A stretch of 64,000 nucleotides of DNA from the NCBI RefSeq assembly GCF_011075055.1, contig NC_058144.1, positions 14,561,807 to 14,625,806 of the forward strand, given 5' to 3'. Positions within the stretch are counted from its first letter, which is position 1, and every line of letters begins with the position of its first letter. Origin of the DNA: Mangifera indica (taxonomy: Eukaryota; Streptophyta; Magnoliopsida; Sapindales; Anacardiaceae). Below, one piece after another: positions 1-28,152 of this stretch. Made by a program: the position numbers and the translations under genes. The notes under the pieces were generated by a model that was not told the origin of the DNA, ran no database searches, and was given only the letters and a program-made list of their open reading frames with translations.

Positions 1-271
1 TCTTTTTCTTCTTGTTTCCAAGGTTTTTGGTTCTTTTTTGCCATTCATTTCTATCTTCTGATCATTTTATTTTTGTCTAAATTTAATATTAGGGCTTATT
101 GCTATGAGCAATTTGCTCCCATTGTCGTTGTCCTTCACATTTTACAGGAAATGCCAAATAAAAGTGGGGATAATATGACTAGTTGTAACTTGGTCAATGG
201 CCATATTCAGTCATGCCTTAACACTCTTGTGTGACCTTTCTCTCCTCATTTCTTTTTTCTGCTCATTTCAG
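1..271 (+). other. Intron of the SPIRRIG-like gene (5' part outside window)
   Basis: The stretch is T-rich, has no coding similarity, and ends in a pyrimidine tract and AG at 270-271 just before the first visible exon. That exon begins with the last base of a split arginine codon, so the previous exon lies upstream of the window. Confidence 0.7.
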
Positions 272-17534
<17,263 letters not shown>

Positions 17535-18528
17535 AAACATAAAAACAACACTTTGTGATAATTTCAGCTCGAGGCAGCTATTTGATTATTTATCAAAACT
17601 GCGAATGGGTTTTGAGACCTGGGGGAAAATTCAATTGTGTATTCATAATAGATGGAGAAGGGAAACCAAGGCAACAGAGCTGGCCCCAGATTTATACAGA
17701 GAAAATTGGAGAAATGAAGCCTGTTGCAGATTTGGATGATTCTTCAAAAGTCAGATTAGTGTGAGACCTAGCACGGTGTGTGTACAAGTGTCTCAATCTC
17801 GGAGTTGAGAGGGTGAAAAGGTAGGTCTTATTTTTGTTGTATTTTGGGTGATGAAATGGAAGGATGTTTTCTGATTTGGAACAAAGATGTTAGTCGTCCA
17901 CAACTGTGCAGGTGGGTTTTGATGTAAATAGATGGAATTACTAACAGCGTGTGAAGAACTCGTATAGCGGAAAAATGTGCCATGAGTGAGCATTAGGAGT
18001 ATGAGCAGAAGTTTGGCTGTAATTCTTTTTGCACAGTGGAGTTGGCAACTCAAAGCCCATTTCTCGTTAAGAACCATGTCTCTGTCCAGCGCATTGGTTA
18101 ATTCTTGTTCTCGTTTTGTACTCTCTCTTCATGGTGTTGCCATAAATCGCTTCATGACTCTTTTTTGGGGACCCAATTAGTAGAAGAGAATCAAACCTAG
18201 AAGTTGTTATAATTGGGTTAGCATAGTTGGAAAGTGTCTTATTTTTTTTAATGAGGTCATAATGTAATTGTAATTTCATAGTGAGATTGTTAATCCTTAT
18301 AATTAGAGTAATTTTACCTACATAGGTAAGCTGTTATGGTTACATACATTCGGTATGATATGGATAGAAAACCATACATATCTTAGAGTTTATTGAAAAT
18401 TGGTATAATGCGATACATATATTGTATGATACAATATGTAGTAGTCTGTATTAGTAATTTTATAATATGAAACGATACATCTTTTTAAAGAAGTGATAAT
18501 GTAGTATGTGTTTTTAAAAAAAATTTAT
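17535..18528 (+). other. 3' untranslated region and downstream flank of the SPIRRIG-like gene
   Basis: No supported gene is visible. The first 650-750 bases probably form the 3' UTR, but I see no clear polyadenylation hexamer that fixes its end. From about 18290 the DNA is very AT-rich, with TATAAT-like motifs, and runs into copia remnants. Confidence 0.45.
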
Positions 18529-20466
18529 TTAAATACTACCTTTACAATTAACTGCAAAATGTAACATAAGTTGAATGATATGTGGATATTTTGATTTTTG
18601 AAAAGTTGAGAGTGGGAGCTTGACAGACCTTTTCACTGTTGGTGTGAGGCCTTGTGGAATTGTCATGAAGACTTCTTCTTCAAGGTCTTCATTTAAGAAG
18701 GTGTCATTTACGTTCATTTGGTGAAGTTTTTATAGTAGCCATAGTAAGGAGACATTTTAATGTTGCAAATTTAGCAACTGGTGTGAAGGTTTCATTGTAA
18801 TCAAGACCTTGTACTTGGCTATAACCTTTAGTGACAGGGTATGCTTCTAACGCTTAACGGTTTTGTCTGAGTTATGCTTTATCTTTTATACCCATCTTGA
18901 TCTTATAGCCTTCTTGCCTTGAGGGAATGGTACAGTACTCCAGGTTTTATTTTCTCGGAGAGCCTCCAATTCCTTTGCCATGGCATCTTGCGACTTTGTA
19001 TTTCTTATTACTTCCCCAAAATTAGAAGGTTTAACCTAAAAATTCTCATTATGATCATTTGTTTTATATGTTAAATTAGTAAGAAGTTTACCATCATGAG
19101 TCTTTATTTTGTTATTGCATTTAGGATATAATCTTCTCGTCTCCTTGGAAGTTTCTTTTCTCATATAGGTCTTTCAAGATTAGTAACCCCAATAGTTTGG
19201 TATAACGAATTTTCCCTCTCCTCACAAACATTTTCATTGTTGTTTTCTTCAATGTCTCCAGTGATATTTTCTATGTCTATGTTTGTATCATGACCTAAAT
19301 CCTTAAGTCCTATTTCTTTAAATAAGTGATGAGGATTTTTAGGTTTTTCTATATACAAAATTTCTAATAGAGGCTTATCTTGTAATTTTGGTGTTGGAGT
19401 TAGGTTGACAATGTGGGCAACTGCAAGTATGCAATCTCCGTAATATGTTAAGGTTGGATTGAAAGTGAAGTGCCCTTGCAACTTCAAGTAAATGTTTGTG
19501 CTCTCTTTCCATAACACCATTTTGTTAAGGTGTGTAAGGACAAGAAGTTTGATGCACCATCTTATGTTCTAGAAGAAAATTTTAAAGTTTCGTTGACTAA
19601 AAATTTAGCTACATTATCAGACTTGACTCTTTTAACAGATTTGTTAAATTAGACTTTAACTATTTTGACAAAATGTTGAAATAACATTAGTGCTTCTTCT
19701 TTAGTTTTCATCAAGTAAACCCAAGTCTACCGTGAGAAATCATCAATTATTGTGAAAAAATATGACTTGTTATTATGTGTTTTTGTGTTGTAGGGTCCCC
19801 AAGTGTCTAAGTATACTAAATAAAAAATATTTTTGGACCTCTTATTACTTAAAGAAAAAACACATCAAGTTTGTTTTGCCCTATGACAAGGTATTTTTTT
19901 TAGACTAGATACATAAATATTATAGAGTTCTTTCATTCTTTGAAAGGAATATGCCCAAGCCTCATATGAAGGATTTCAACATCAAAATTTAGTTTTGTTG
20001 AATTTATTATAGGTTCAAGTTCCTTATTGAGGTAGTAAAAACCTTTTAGTAATTTACCCACTCTAATCATCTTCTTGGAGGTTAGGTCTTGCAAAACACA
20101 TCCGTTAGTTCCAAAAATAATTTCCAGTCTCTAGTGAGCTTACTATTAAAGACTAGACTACAATTAAAATTAGAGATTAACAAGGCATCCTTAAGACAAA
20201 TATTATGGTTTATTTTTGTCATTCCAATTGCTTGTACCTTAGCTTGTTCACCATTTGGAAATGTAACTTGCAATTGTTTTACTGGTTTTGTTATGGATTT
20301 GATGTAGCATTGGATATAATGTGATCCGAAGCTCTATTATCTAATATCCAACTTTGGTATTTAAAGGAAAATTTAGATATATTACCAACAAAATTTATTA
20401 CTGCAGCTTCTTGTTTTTCTTCTTCAAAAAGTTCCATCAACCGATCAAATTGTTTTTGAGTGAGAT
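18529..20466 (-). pseudogene. Ty1/copia pol fragment (copia-1)
   Basis: Translated fragments on the minus strand run in copia order. A protease-like WILDNRASDHI lies near 20310-20350, integrase-type sequence near 19400-19520, and reverse transcriptase starts near 18790-18840 (KGYSQVQGLDYNETFTP) with VNDTFLNEDLEEEVFMTIPQGL at 18660-18717. Many stops and frameshifts break it. It stops inside the reverse transcriptase at about 18529-18600, and no LTR of its own is visible. A short continuation lies beyond the gypsy insertion at 31755-31785. Confidence 0.8.
20462..20466. repeat. Left target-site duplication of the gypsy array
   Basis: GAGAT directly precedes the TG of the first LTR and is repeated at 31755-31759 after the final TTACA. 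Removing the array rejoins one copia-1 reading frame. Confidence 0.85.
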
Positions 20467-20532
20467 TGTAATACCCTCAGATACGTTTCATGGGTATTTA
20501 CGTCTTTTAACCCTGTTTTGAGATACTTCCCA

Positions 20533-20535
<3 letters not shown>

Positions 20536-20599
<64 letters not shown>
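20536..20599. repeat. Poly(A) and (AT)n microsatellite in LTR copy 1
   Basis: Eighteen A residues run into an AT dinucleotide tract. The matching place in LTR copy 2 holds a (TG)n tract instead. Confidence 0.9.
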
Positions 20600-20604
<5 letters not shown>

Positions 20605-21234
20605 GTTATGTATGAGTGTGTTTATATAAATATATATGTATATAAATACAAAAAAGAAAAAGAAAAAGAAAAAGAAAAGAGATAAAGAGAAAAAGGGAGA
20701 TAAAGCTTAGATAAAGAGAGAGAAAACTCAAAAAAGGCATCTCATACCATTTTTCCATCATTTCTTCCGCCCTTCCAGAAAAATCAGCCCCTTCATGCTT
20801 GTTTTCTTCATTTTTTAGAAGGAACTTGGATGCTTGGAAGAGTTTGAAAGAAGAGTAAAAAAAGAAAAGAAGAGGAAACACTTTTAGAGCTTGGTAACCA
20901 AATGATCTCTTTCTTTTTCGTTTTTCCTATGTTTATATATATATTGGATGCATGTTATATGAATATGTTAGTATGTTTTGATGTTGATTTATGGTAATTT
21001 TGGTGTTAAAAGAAACAAAAGAAAGAGAAGGAAGCCAACTTGCAAAGATTTGGCTTGAAATAAGGTAAGGGGTGTTATCCTTGATATGTTACAAGTTTTA
21101 GGCTTTTGGTTCCTTGGATCTATGTTATAAATGATGATTTTGAAGTTGAGAAATGTGGTTTTGCCATTTGAGATGTTTATGTGTGGAATTTTGTTTATGG
21201 CAGAAAGTTGCATAAAATTTACCGTTTTGCCATT

Positions 21235-21740
21235 GAATTAGTCCCTCGTTTTGGCTGCCTTACCTGATGAATTATGAGTTCTATTATATCTTGTTGGAAA
21301 GAAATTTGAATTAACTTTCCAATGATATATAGCTTGTATGAATAACAGATCATTTGGACTGTTAAATATTGTATGAACTAAAAGGACTGCTTTATCAAAT
21401 AAACAGAGGAGGCAGTTTTGCCACTGATTTCATCTCACGTTTTGACTGTCTTATCTAAGGATTTATGAGTGCTATTATATCTTGTTAGAAATAGCTTTGA
21501 ATTATATTTTCAGTGATATATAGCTTGTATGAATTGGGGATAATTTGTATTGTTAAATATTGCATGAACCACAAGGACTGCTTTACCAAATAAGCAGAGG
21601 AGGCAGTTTTTGCCACTGATTTCATCTCACGTTTTTACTGCCTTATATATTGAATTATGAGTGTTATTATAGCTTTTTGGAAAGATCTTTGAATCCGATT
21701 TTCAACGATATATAGTTTGTATGAATTAGAAACCGTTTGG
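21235..21740 (+). repeat. Tandem units of about 190 bp in the gypsy LTR
   Basis: Blocks beginning near 21242, 21430 and 21624 share the order CTGCCTTA-type segment, ATTATGAGT, TATTATA and GATATATAG..TGTATGAATT. They are imperfect tandem repeats inside the LTR and recur in LTR copy 2. Confidence 0.7.
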
Positions 21741-22789
21741 GCTGTTAAATTGTATGAAAAAGAAGCCTGCCCTGCTAAATGACTGTTCTGTGAACAGTGT
21801 TTCGTAGTTTTGGGCAAGAAAGAAAGAAAGAAAGAAAGGAAAGGAAAGGAAAGGAAAGGAAAGAAAGAAGAGAAGAAAAATAAAAGAAGAAAATAAAAAA
21901 AGAAAGAAAAGCAAGAAAAGGAATTTGGGGCTCAAGATTTAGGGGTCGTCCTAAGAGTAATGTTTGGTGAGTTATGAATAAATTTAGATGGAAGCAAAAT
22001 TAGTAAGATATAAGACCCGCATGCATGCTATAAACTATGAGGGGGCACTTTACACTACATTGCACGCAGTAGGGCACGTCTGCAGTAGGACATAGACCTC
22101 CAGTAGGGTCCGCTCGTAGTAGAACTCAATTCAGATTTAGAAATAGTGTAGTGAAAGAAAGAAAGAGAGCTCGAGCCTAGAAAAGTGCCAAATCCCTATA
22201 GTTAGCTTCCAGAAAGTATCAAATAGACACTAGATGGGACAAAGTATGACCCAAATAGTAAAGAATGAACTAGATTACGCCCTCAATCTCTTATAGAGGT
22301 TAGGATGTAAGGTTGAGTCCCGAAAGTGAGTTAGAACAGGAAACGAGATAGTTTACTCAATTCTTTCCCTTTACTGAGTGTTGTTATCACTCACTTCCTT
22401 TTCTTTCCTGATTGCAGGTACAAGTGATCGAGGTAGCTACAAGGCAGGGTCAGGTCAGCGTAGGTAGATCCGGCTGGAGCAGGTTATCTCTGGTTTATAT
22501 TACATGCATACAGTGGCATGTTCTTGTCGACTTTTGACTTCTTGAGATTATGGTACAATTGCATATGATTACTCCCTATTTTCAGATGCTTTCAGATGAG
22601 TTTTCATATGAGTATATACATCTTTTGTTCGCTTCTAGATTTTCAGTTTTCTTGAAATACTTCTTAAACACTTTTAATGATGCGTTTATTTTAAAGTATT
22701 TTAAAAAGAAAAACAAGTAGACGCTCCAAATATTAATTCGTAATTTTCTCCTTAGGTCGGTAGTATTTCTAGGGAGGGATGTTACAAGT

Positions 22790-22801
22790 TGGTATCAGAG
22801 C
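22790..22801 (+). other. Primer-binding site, first gypsy unit
   Basis: TGGTATCAGAGC follows the LTR end by three bases and is complementary to plant initiator tRNA-Met. Confidence 0.88.
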
Positions 22802-22976
22802 ATGATTTTGGGAACCCAAAAGATGTTTTCTAAAACAAAATGGAGTAATCTAAAGTAACACAGAGATGGAATACCCCCCCGCCACGCTAACCACCCTGGT
22901 AGCCGATCACTGTAAGTTAAGTTTTCATTTATACCTGTTGAGTTTTATGAAACTGATGTATTCATTATAAGGACCT

Positions 22977-24060
22977 ATGAGTCAAACACTAGTAGATCCC
23001 TCTTAGAGAAGCCAGAGTGAAGGAGCAGCCCCCAAGGTACCCCAGGGGGCACTTAGTGCACATGATGTGCGAGAGATTTTCAGAGAAATGATGAGAGAGC
23101 ACAGAGGTGCTCCTACACAGGGAAGTGAGACGACACATACGCCGCCAATCTAGGGACATGATATGAGGTAGGTTACTTCAGCATCTACAACAGCCTCAGT
23201 GAAGACTCAGTTGCATCCTATTTTCAACCTCCCTAGTATGCACTAACCTAAAAAATTTGATGGTGCAAGGGACCCAATAGCAGCTGAAGAGTGGTTGGAA
23301 TCAGTAGATAGTGCAATGGCCCTGTTTGACATGACCGACCAAGAGAGAGTGAGATATGCCACCTATCTTTTCAAGTTAGGGGCAAGAATATGGTGGAACT
23401 TAGTCAAGGAGACGATCAATGTTTCAGAGATGACATGGTCTGAGTTCAGACATCGATTTGAGGCAGAGTATAGGGGCACTGATGTTACCTGTATTAGGGT
23501 CCAAAAGTTCATTAATTTAGTGAAGGGGACAGATTCTGTAAAAGAATATTCCACGAAGTTTAATCAGTTGTCCCAGTATGCCCCCGAGATAACTAGCATA
23601 GAAATGGGGTGTATGCAGAAGTTTGTGTACGGGCTAGATCCAGAGATAGCTCGAGATGTTATGACAGGGGCGCAGCCACCCAGAACTTATACAGAGGCCC
23701 TTGATAGAGCTTTGAGGGTAGAGGTTTTTGTCAGGAGGAGGTTTGGTCAGACTACAGGGCAAAAGGTTATACCTCCTACTACCATGCCAGCTCCCCCGGT
23801 GAGTAGTGGTTCAGCTTCAACACAGAGAGACCCTCCTCCAGAGCGAGATAGGAAAGGTAAATGACCTCTCCAGTTTAGAGGCATGAAAAAGAACTGGAAG
23901 AGTGGAAAGAAACAAAGAGGACCTGAGATACCAGCTTGCCAGAAATGTGGGAAGCAACATAAAGGAGAATGTTTGATAGGTCAGGCTGTTTGTTTCAGAT
24001 GTTGTCAGCCCGGGCATATCGCTCGTTTCTGTATAGCTGCCTCAGTGAGAGTAGAGCAGT
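22977..24060 (+). pseudogene. Gypsy gag (first unit), broken
   Basis: The frame starts at ATG 22977 in the context GGACCTATGAGTCAAAC. It is hit by in-frame stops, including TAG at 23004 and TGA at 23862. The longest clean stretch (23295-23864) carries the retrotransposon gag domain, for example LFDMTDQERVRYATYLFKLG. A zinc knuckle CFRCCQPGHIARFC lies near 23990-24035. Comparison with the second gag copy shows the 23862 stop was an arginine CGA. Confidence 0.85.
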
Positions 24061-27000
24061 AGTAGCCTATAGGAGGGGCCACAACCAGAGTTTATACGAT
24101 CACCCAGGGACCAGCAGAGGCTAACCCATCAGCAATCACAGGTCAGATTCTCTATCTTGATACTCCTATTTATGTTTTAGTTGATTGTGGGGCTACTCAT
24201 TGTTTTGTAGCCAAGAGTTTGCTTGAGAGGTTAAAGTTGCAACCTGTTAGAATAACCCAGAGGATTATGATCGAGTTGCCTGATGGGGGGTCAGTCATTA
24301 GTGAGATAATGTTGCTAGGACAGAGTATTATAATTCAAGGTCGACAGTTACTAGTAGACCTGATTGTGTTTGAAATGCTAGATTTTGACATGATTTTAGG
24401 GATGGACTTTTTGGGGAGATACGTAGCTGAGATTAATTGTAAAAAGAAGAAAGTGGGATTTAACCTAGACTCTAGAGATCAATTCGAGTTCGATGAGGGT
24501 CATATCTGGAGTTTGATAATTAGTATGTTAAAAGCTAGTAAAATGTTGAAAAAGGGGTGTACAAGATATTTGGCTCATATAGTGAGCAAGGTTGAGTCAG
24601 ACCCAACTATTGATGAGACGCTAGTGGTACAGAAGTTTCTAGATGTGTTTCCAAGTGAGCTACCGGGATTAGCTCCCAAGCGAGAGGTTGAGTTTAGTAT
24701 AGAGTTGGCATCTGGCACAACACCTATTTTAAGAGCACCTTATCGAATAGCCCGTGCCGAGTTACAAGAATTGAAAAAGCAGCTTCAAGAGTTATTAGAT
24801 CATGGTTTTATCAGACTGAGCCATTCTCCTTGGGGAGCTCCCATCCTATTTGTGAAAAAGAAAGACGGGTCTATGAGAATGTGCATTGATTATAGAGAGC
24901 TAAATAAAATCACAGTTAAAAACAAGTACCCGTTACCCAAGATTGATGACTTATTTGATCAGTTGAAGAGATCCGTGGTCTTCTCCAAGATAGATTTGAG
25001 ATCTGGTTATCACCAGGTGAGAGTGGTAGAGAAGGATATACCCAAGACAACTTTTCGAATGAGGTATGGCCATTTCGAGTTTGTAGTGATGCCGTTCGGA
25101 TTGACAAATGCCCCTGTGGTATTTATGGATTTGATGAACAAGGTATTCCACGACTGCTTGGATAAATTTATTGTGGTATTCATTGATGATATCTTAGTGT
25201 ATTCTTGCAGTCGAGAAGAGCATGAGCAACACTTAGGGGGCGTTTGGTTTGGGTAATGTTTGATTACTAAAATAGAAAGATTACCTTGAAGATAGATTAC
25301 TTAGAAGATTATTGGGTATAAATGATTACTATGTTTGATAAAATTTGATAGGTATAAATAATTATTGTGTTTGGTTAAAGGTAATAAAAGATTACTAGTA
25401 AAATATTTTACTTAAATGCCCTTAAATATAATTATTTTTAAATATTTTTTATATTATTAGTCATATTAATTAAAAATAAATTTATTTTTATCTCAAAAAA
25501 TTAATAAATAATAATTTTTCTATAATAAACTCAAGATTACCCCAGTAATCTTTAAATACCTAAGGTGAAGGTGGTAATCAGATTACCACCTATATTACCT
25601 GCCACGTCAGCATTGGTAATAGAAGATTACTGTAATCTTTTATTACTAACAAACCAAACAAGGAAATAAAAGATAGATTACCAAGGTAATATTAAAAACC
25701 TTTAACCAAACGCACCCTTAAGGTTTACCCTCCAGAGGTTGAGAGAGAAACAACTGTAGCCAAATTCTCGAAATGTGAATTTTGGCTTGATAGAGTTACC
25801 TTTTTGGGGCATGTAATTTCAACAGAGGGTATATCCATCGATCCTAGTAAGATTGAGACAATAGTTGAATGGCAAAGACCGAAGACAGTCAAGGAGCTTC
25901 ATAGTTTCCTGGGTTTGGCAGGATATTACAGGAGGTTTGTGGAAGGATTTGCCAGATTAGCCAGACCTCTTACAACCCTCACAAAGAAAGCAACGCCAAT
26001 TCAGTGGTCAGATGCTTGTGAGGCAAGCTTCCAAGAATTGAAAAGAAGATTGACTACTGCTCTAGTGTTAGCATTCCCAGAGGAGGGAGTTGAGTATGAT
26101 TTATACACTGATGCCTCACACGGTGGTTTAGAAGCAGTATTGATGCAACGAGGCAAGGTGATAACATATGCCTCAAGACAGTTGAAAGAATTTGAAACCC
26201 GATACCCTACGTATGATTTGGAGTTAGCAACGGTGATTTTTGCTTTGAAAATTTGGAGACATTATTTGTATGAGGTAAAATGTAATATTTATACTGACCA
26301 TAAGAGCCTCAGATATTTCTTCACTCAAAAGGAATTAAATATGAGGCAGAGGCGATGGCTCGAGTTAGTAAAAGACTATGACTGTGATATTAAATACCAT
26401 TCAAGCAAGGCTAATGTGGTTGCAGATACCCTCAGTAGAAATATGATGATATCACAATTGACGGTCTAGAGAGAAATTCAGAGAGATATGGACCAGGAGC
26501 AGATTGAGCTTGTGATTGGAGCCCTTGCCAAATTAGAGATTCAGCCCACTCTCATAAATGAGATTCGAGAGGCTCAGACAAGAGATGAGTGGTGTCAATA
26601 AAAAAATTTAGAAAGTGGAAGAGGGTCTTGAGGTAGATTTTCAAGTATCGAATGGAATTATCAAATTTAGAGATCGAGTGTATGTTTCCCAGATAACTGA
26701 ATTGAGACAGAGAATTCTTATAGAAGCTCATAGTTCTCTTTACACTGCCCACCCTAGGGGTGTAAAGATGTATCAGGACTTAAAAAGACATTTTTGGTGG
26801 TCAGGCATGAAAAAGGATATAGGTGAGTTTGTTACTAGATGTCTCACCAGTCAGCAAATTAAGGCCGAACACTAGAGACCTGCAAGGTTACTTCAGCCTC
26901 TGTCTATTCCAGAGTGGAAATGGGAGCATATCTCCATAGACTTCATTAGTGGACTCTTTAGAGTTCAGAATAGATGTAATGCTATCTGGGTGATTATTGA

Positions 27001-27988
27001 TAGATTGACTAAGTTAGCTCATTTCCTATCCATCAAAGATACTACTACCACAGATCAACTAGGGAGATTATATGTTAGGGAGATTATTAGATTACATGGG
27101 GTACCCAAGACTATAGTATCTGATCGTGATACAAGATTTGTATCAGTTTTCTGGAAGAGTCTCCAAAGATCCTTGGGTACTAATTTGGCATTTAGTACAA
27201 CCTATCATCCTCAGACAGATGGTTAGACGGAGAGGGTTAATTAGATTTTGGAAGACATGTTGAGAGCTTGTTGCCTAGATCATAAAGCCACGTGGGTAGA
27301 AATGTTGCCCTTGGTGGAGTTTGCTTACAATAATAGCTACCAGGTGACTATTTAGATAGCACCTTATGAGGCATTATATGGTAGGAGGTGTCGTTCTCCT
27401 CTCCATTGGGATGAGATAGAAGAGAGAGATATGTTATCCAGTTCCCTTGGGCTCGAATTGACCTAGAAAATGATTAATGATGTCCAACTGATCAGGCAAA
27501 GAATAAAACAGGCCCAGGATCAACAGAAAAGCTATGCAGATCATCGACGCCGAGACTTGGAATTCAGTGTAGGTGAATTTGTATTTGTAAAGGTTGCTCC
27601 ATTCAAGCATTTGATGAGATTCAGAAAGAAGGAAAAGCTAGCTCCCAGATTTATTGGTCCATATGAGATAATTGGAAGAGTTGGTAAAGTGGCTTACAGA
27701 TTGGCTTTACCAGCGAGTATAGACCGTATTCATAATGTATTTCATGTCTCATCATTGAGGAAATGCCTTGGTGATCATTCCCAGGTCGTGAATACAGATG
27801 ATATTAAGTTATCAGAAGACCTTAGTTATGAAGAAAGACCGATTCAGATATTTGACAAAAGAATTAAGCAATTAAGGAACCGACAGATTCCTCTAGTAAA
27901 AGTCTTATGAAGAAACCAGAAGACAGAGGAGGCTACCTAGGAAATAGAGCAAACCATGAAGGAGAAGCATCCAGAGTTGTTTTTGTGA
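24061..27988 (+). pseudogene. Gypsy pol (first unit), broken by MITE, frameshifts and stops
   Basis: Domains appear in gypsy order. Protease has VDCGATHCF near 24184. Reverse transcriptase has [20 protein letters not shown] and FIDDILVYS. RNase H follows at 26095-26440 ([11 protein letters not shown]), then integrase with an H2C2 finger near 26730-26870 in which the expected second Cys is Ser, and a DDE core at 26930-27350. A GPY/F tail and a chromodomain-like end carry two Trp-to-stop changes near 27910-27945. A 482-bp MITE splits the reverse transcriptase. A 1-base loss near 25759 and another shift near 26595 also break the frame. Confidence 0.87.
25236..25717. mobile_element. PIF/Harbinger-like (Tourist-type) MITE inside gypsy reverse transcriptase
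   Basis: The 482-bp AT-rich insert has imperfect inverted ends (GGGGGCGTTTGGTT and AACCAAACGCACCC). It is flanked by TTA at 25233-25235 and 25718-25720. A 3-bp TTA duplication is the PIF/Harbinger signature. Without the insert, HEQHL and the following reverse transcriptase residues join across the TTA codon. It has no coding capacity. Confidence 0.87.
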
Positions 27989-28009
27989 ATTCTGAGGACT
28001 AAATTCTTG

Positions 28010-28024
28010 TGAGGGGGGAAGAGT
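28010..28024 (+). other. Polypurine tract before gypsy LTR copy 2
   Basis: The purine run TGAGGGGGGAAGAGT directly precedes the TG of the LTR, where plus-strand priming is expected. Confidence 0.75.
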
Positions 28025-28099
28025 TGTAATACCCTCAGATACGTTTCAGGGGTATTTACGTCTTTTAACCCTGTTTTGAGATATTTCCCATTTTTTTAA

Positions 28100-28152
<53 letters not shown>

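Larger units (their letters stand above)
20467..22786 (+). repeat. Gypsy LTR copy 1
   Basis: This 2320-bp LTR starts TGTAATACCC and ends TGTTACA, with the primer-binding site three bases further on. Inside are an A-run and (AT)n tract (20536-20599), three diverged tandem units of about 190 bp (roughly 21235-21740) and an AAAGG/AAAGA simple repeat (about 21815-21915). Open frames in this stretch come from the simple repeats and are not genes. Confidence 0.88.

Noticed and set aside
17555..17764. A 69-codon open frame just after the SPIRRIG-like stop
   Set aside because: It lies in the probable 3' UTR, resembles no known domain, and the WD40 protein already ends where family members end.
20606..20881. 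Phe/Leu-rich minus-strand open frame, repeated at 28165-28419
   Set aside because: It lies inside the gypsy LTRs and comes from AAAGAAA-type low complexity; it is the same stretch in both LTR copies.
21242..21740. CRISPR-like or satellite array
   Set aside because: The 190-bp units are few and diverged, have no unique spacers, and sit inside an LTR of a plant retrotransposon.
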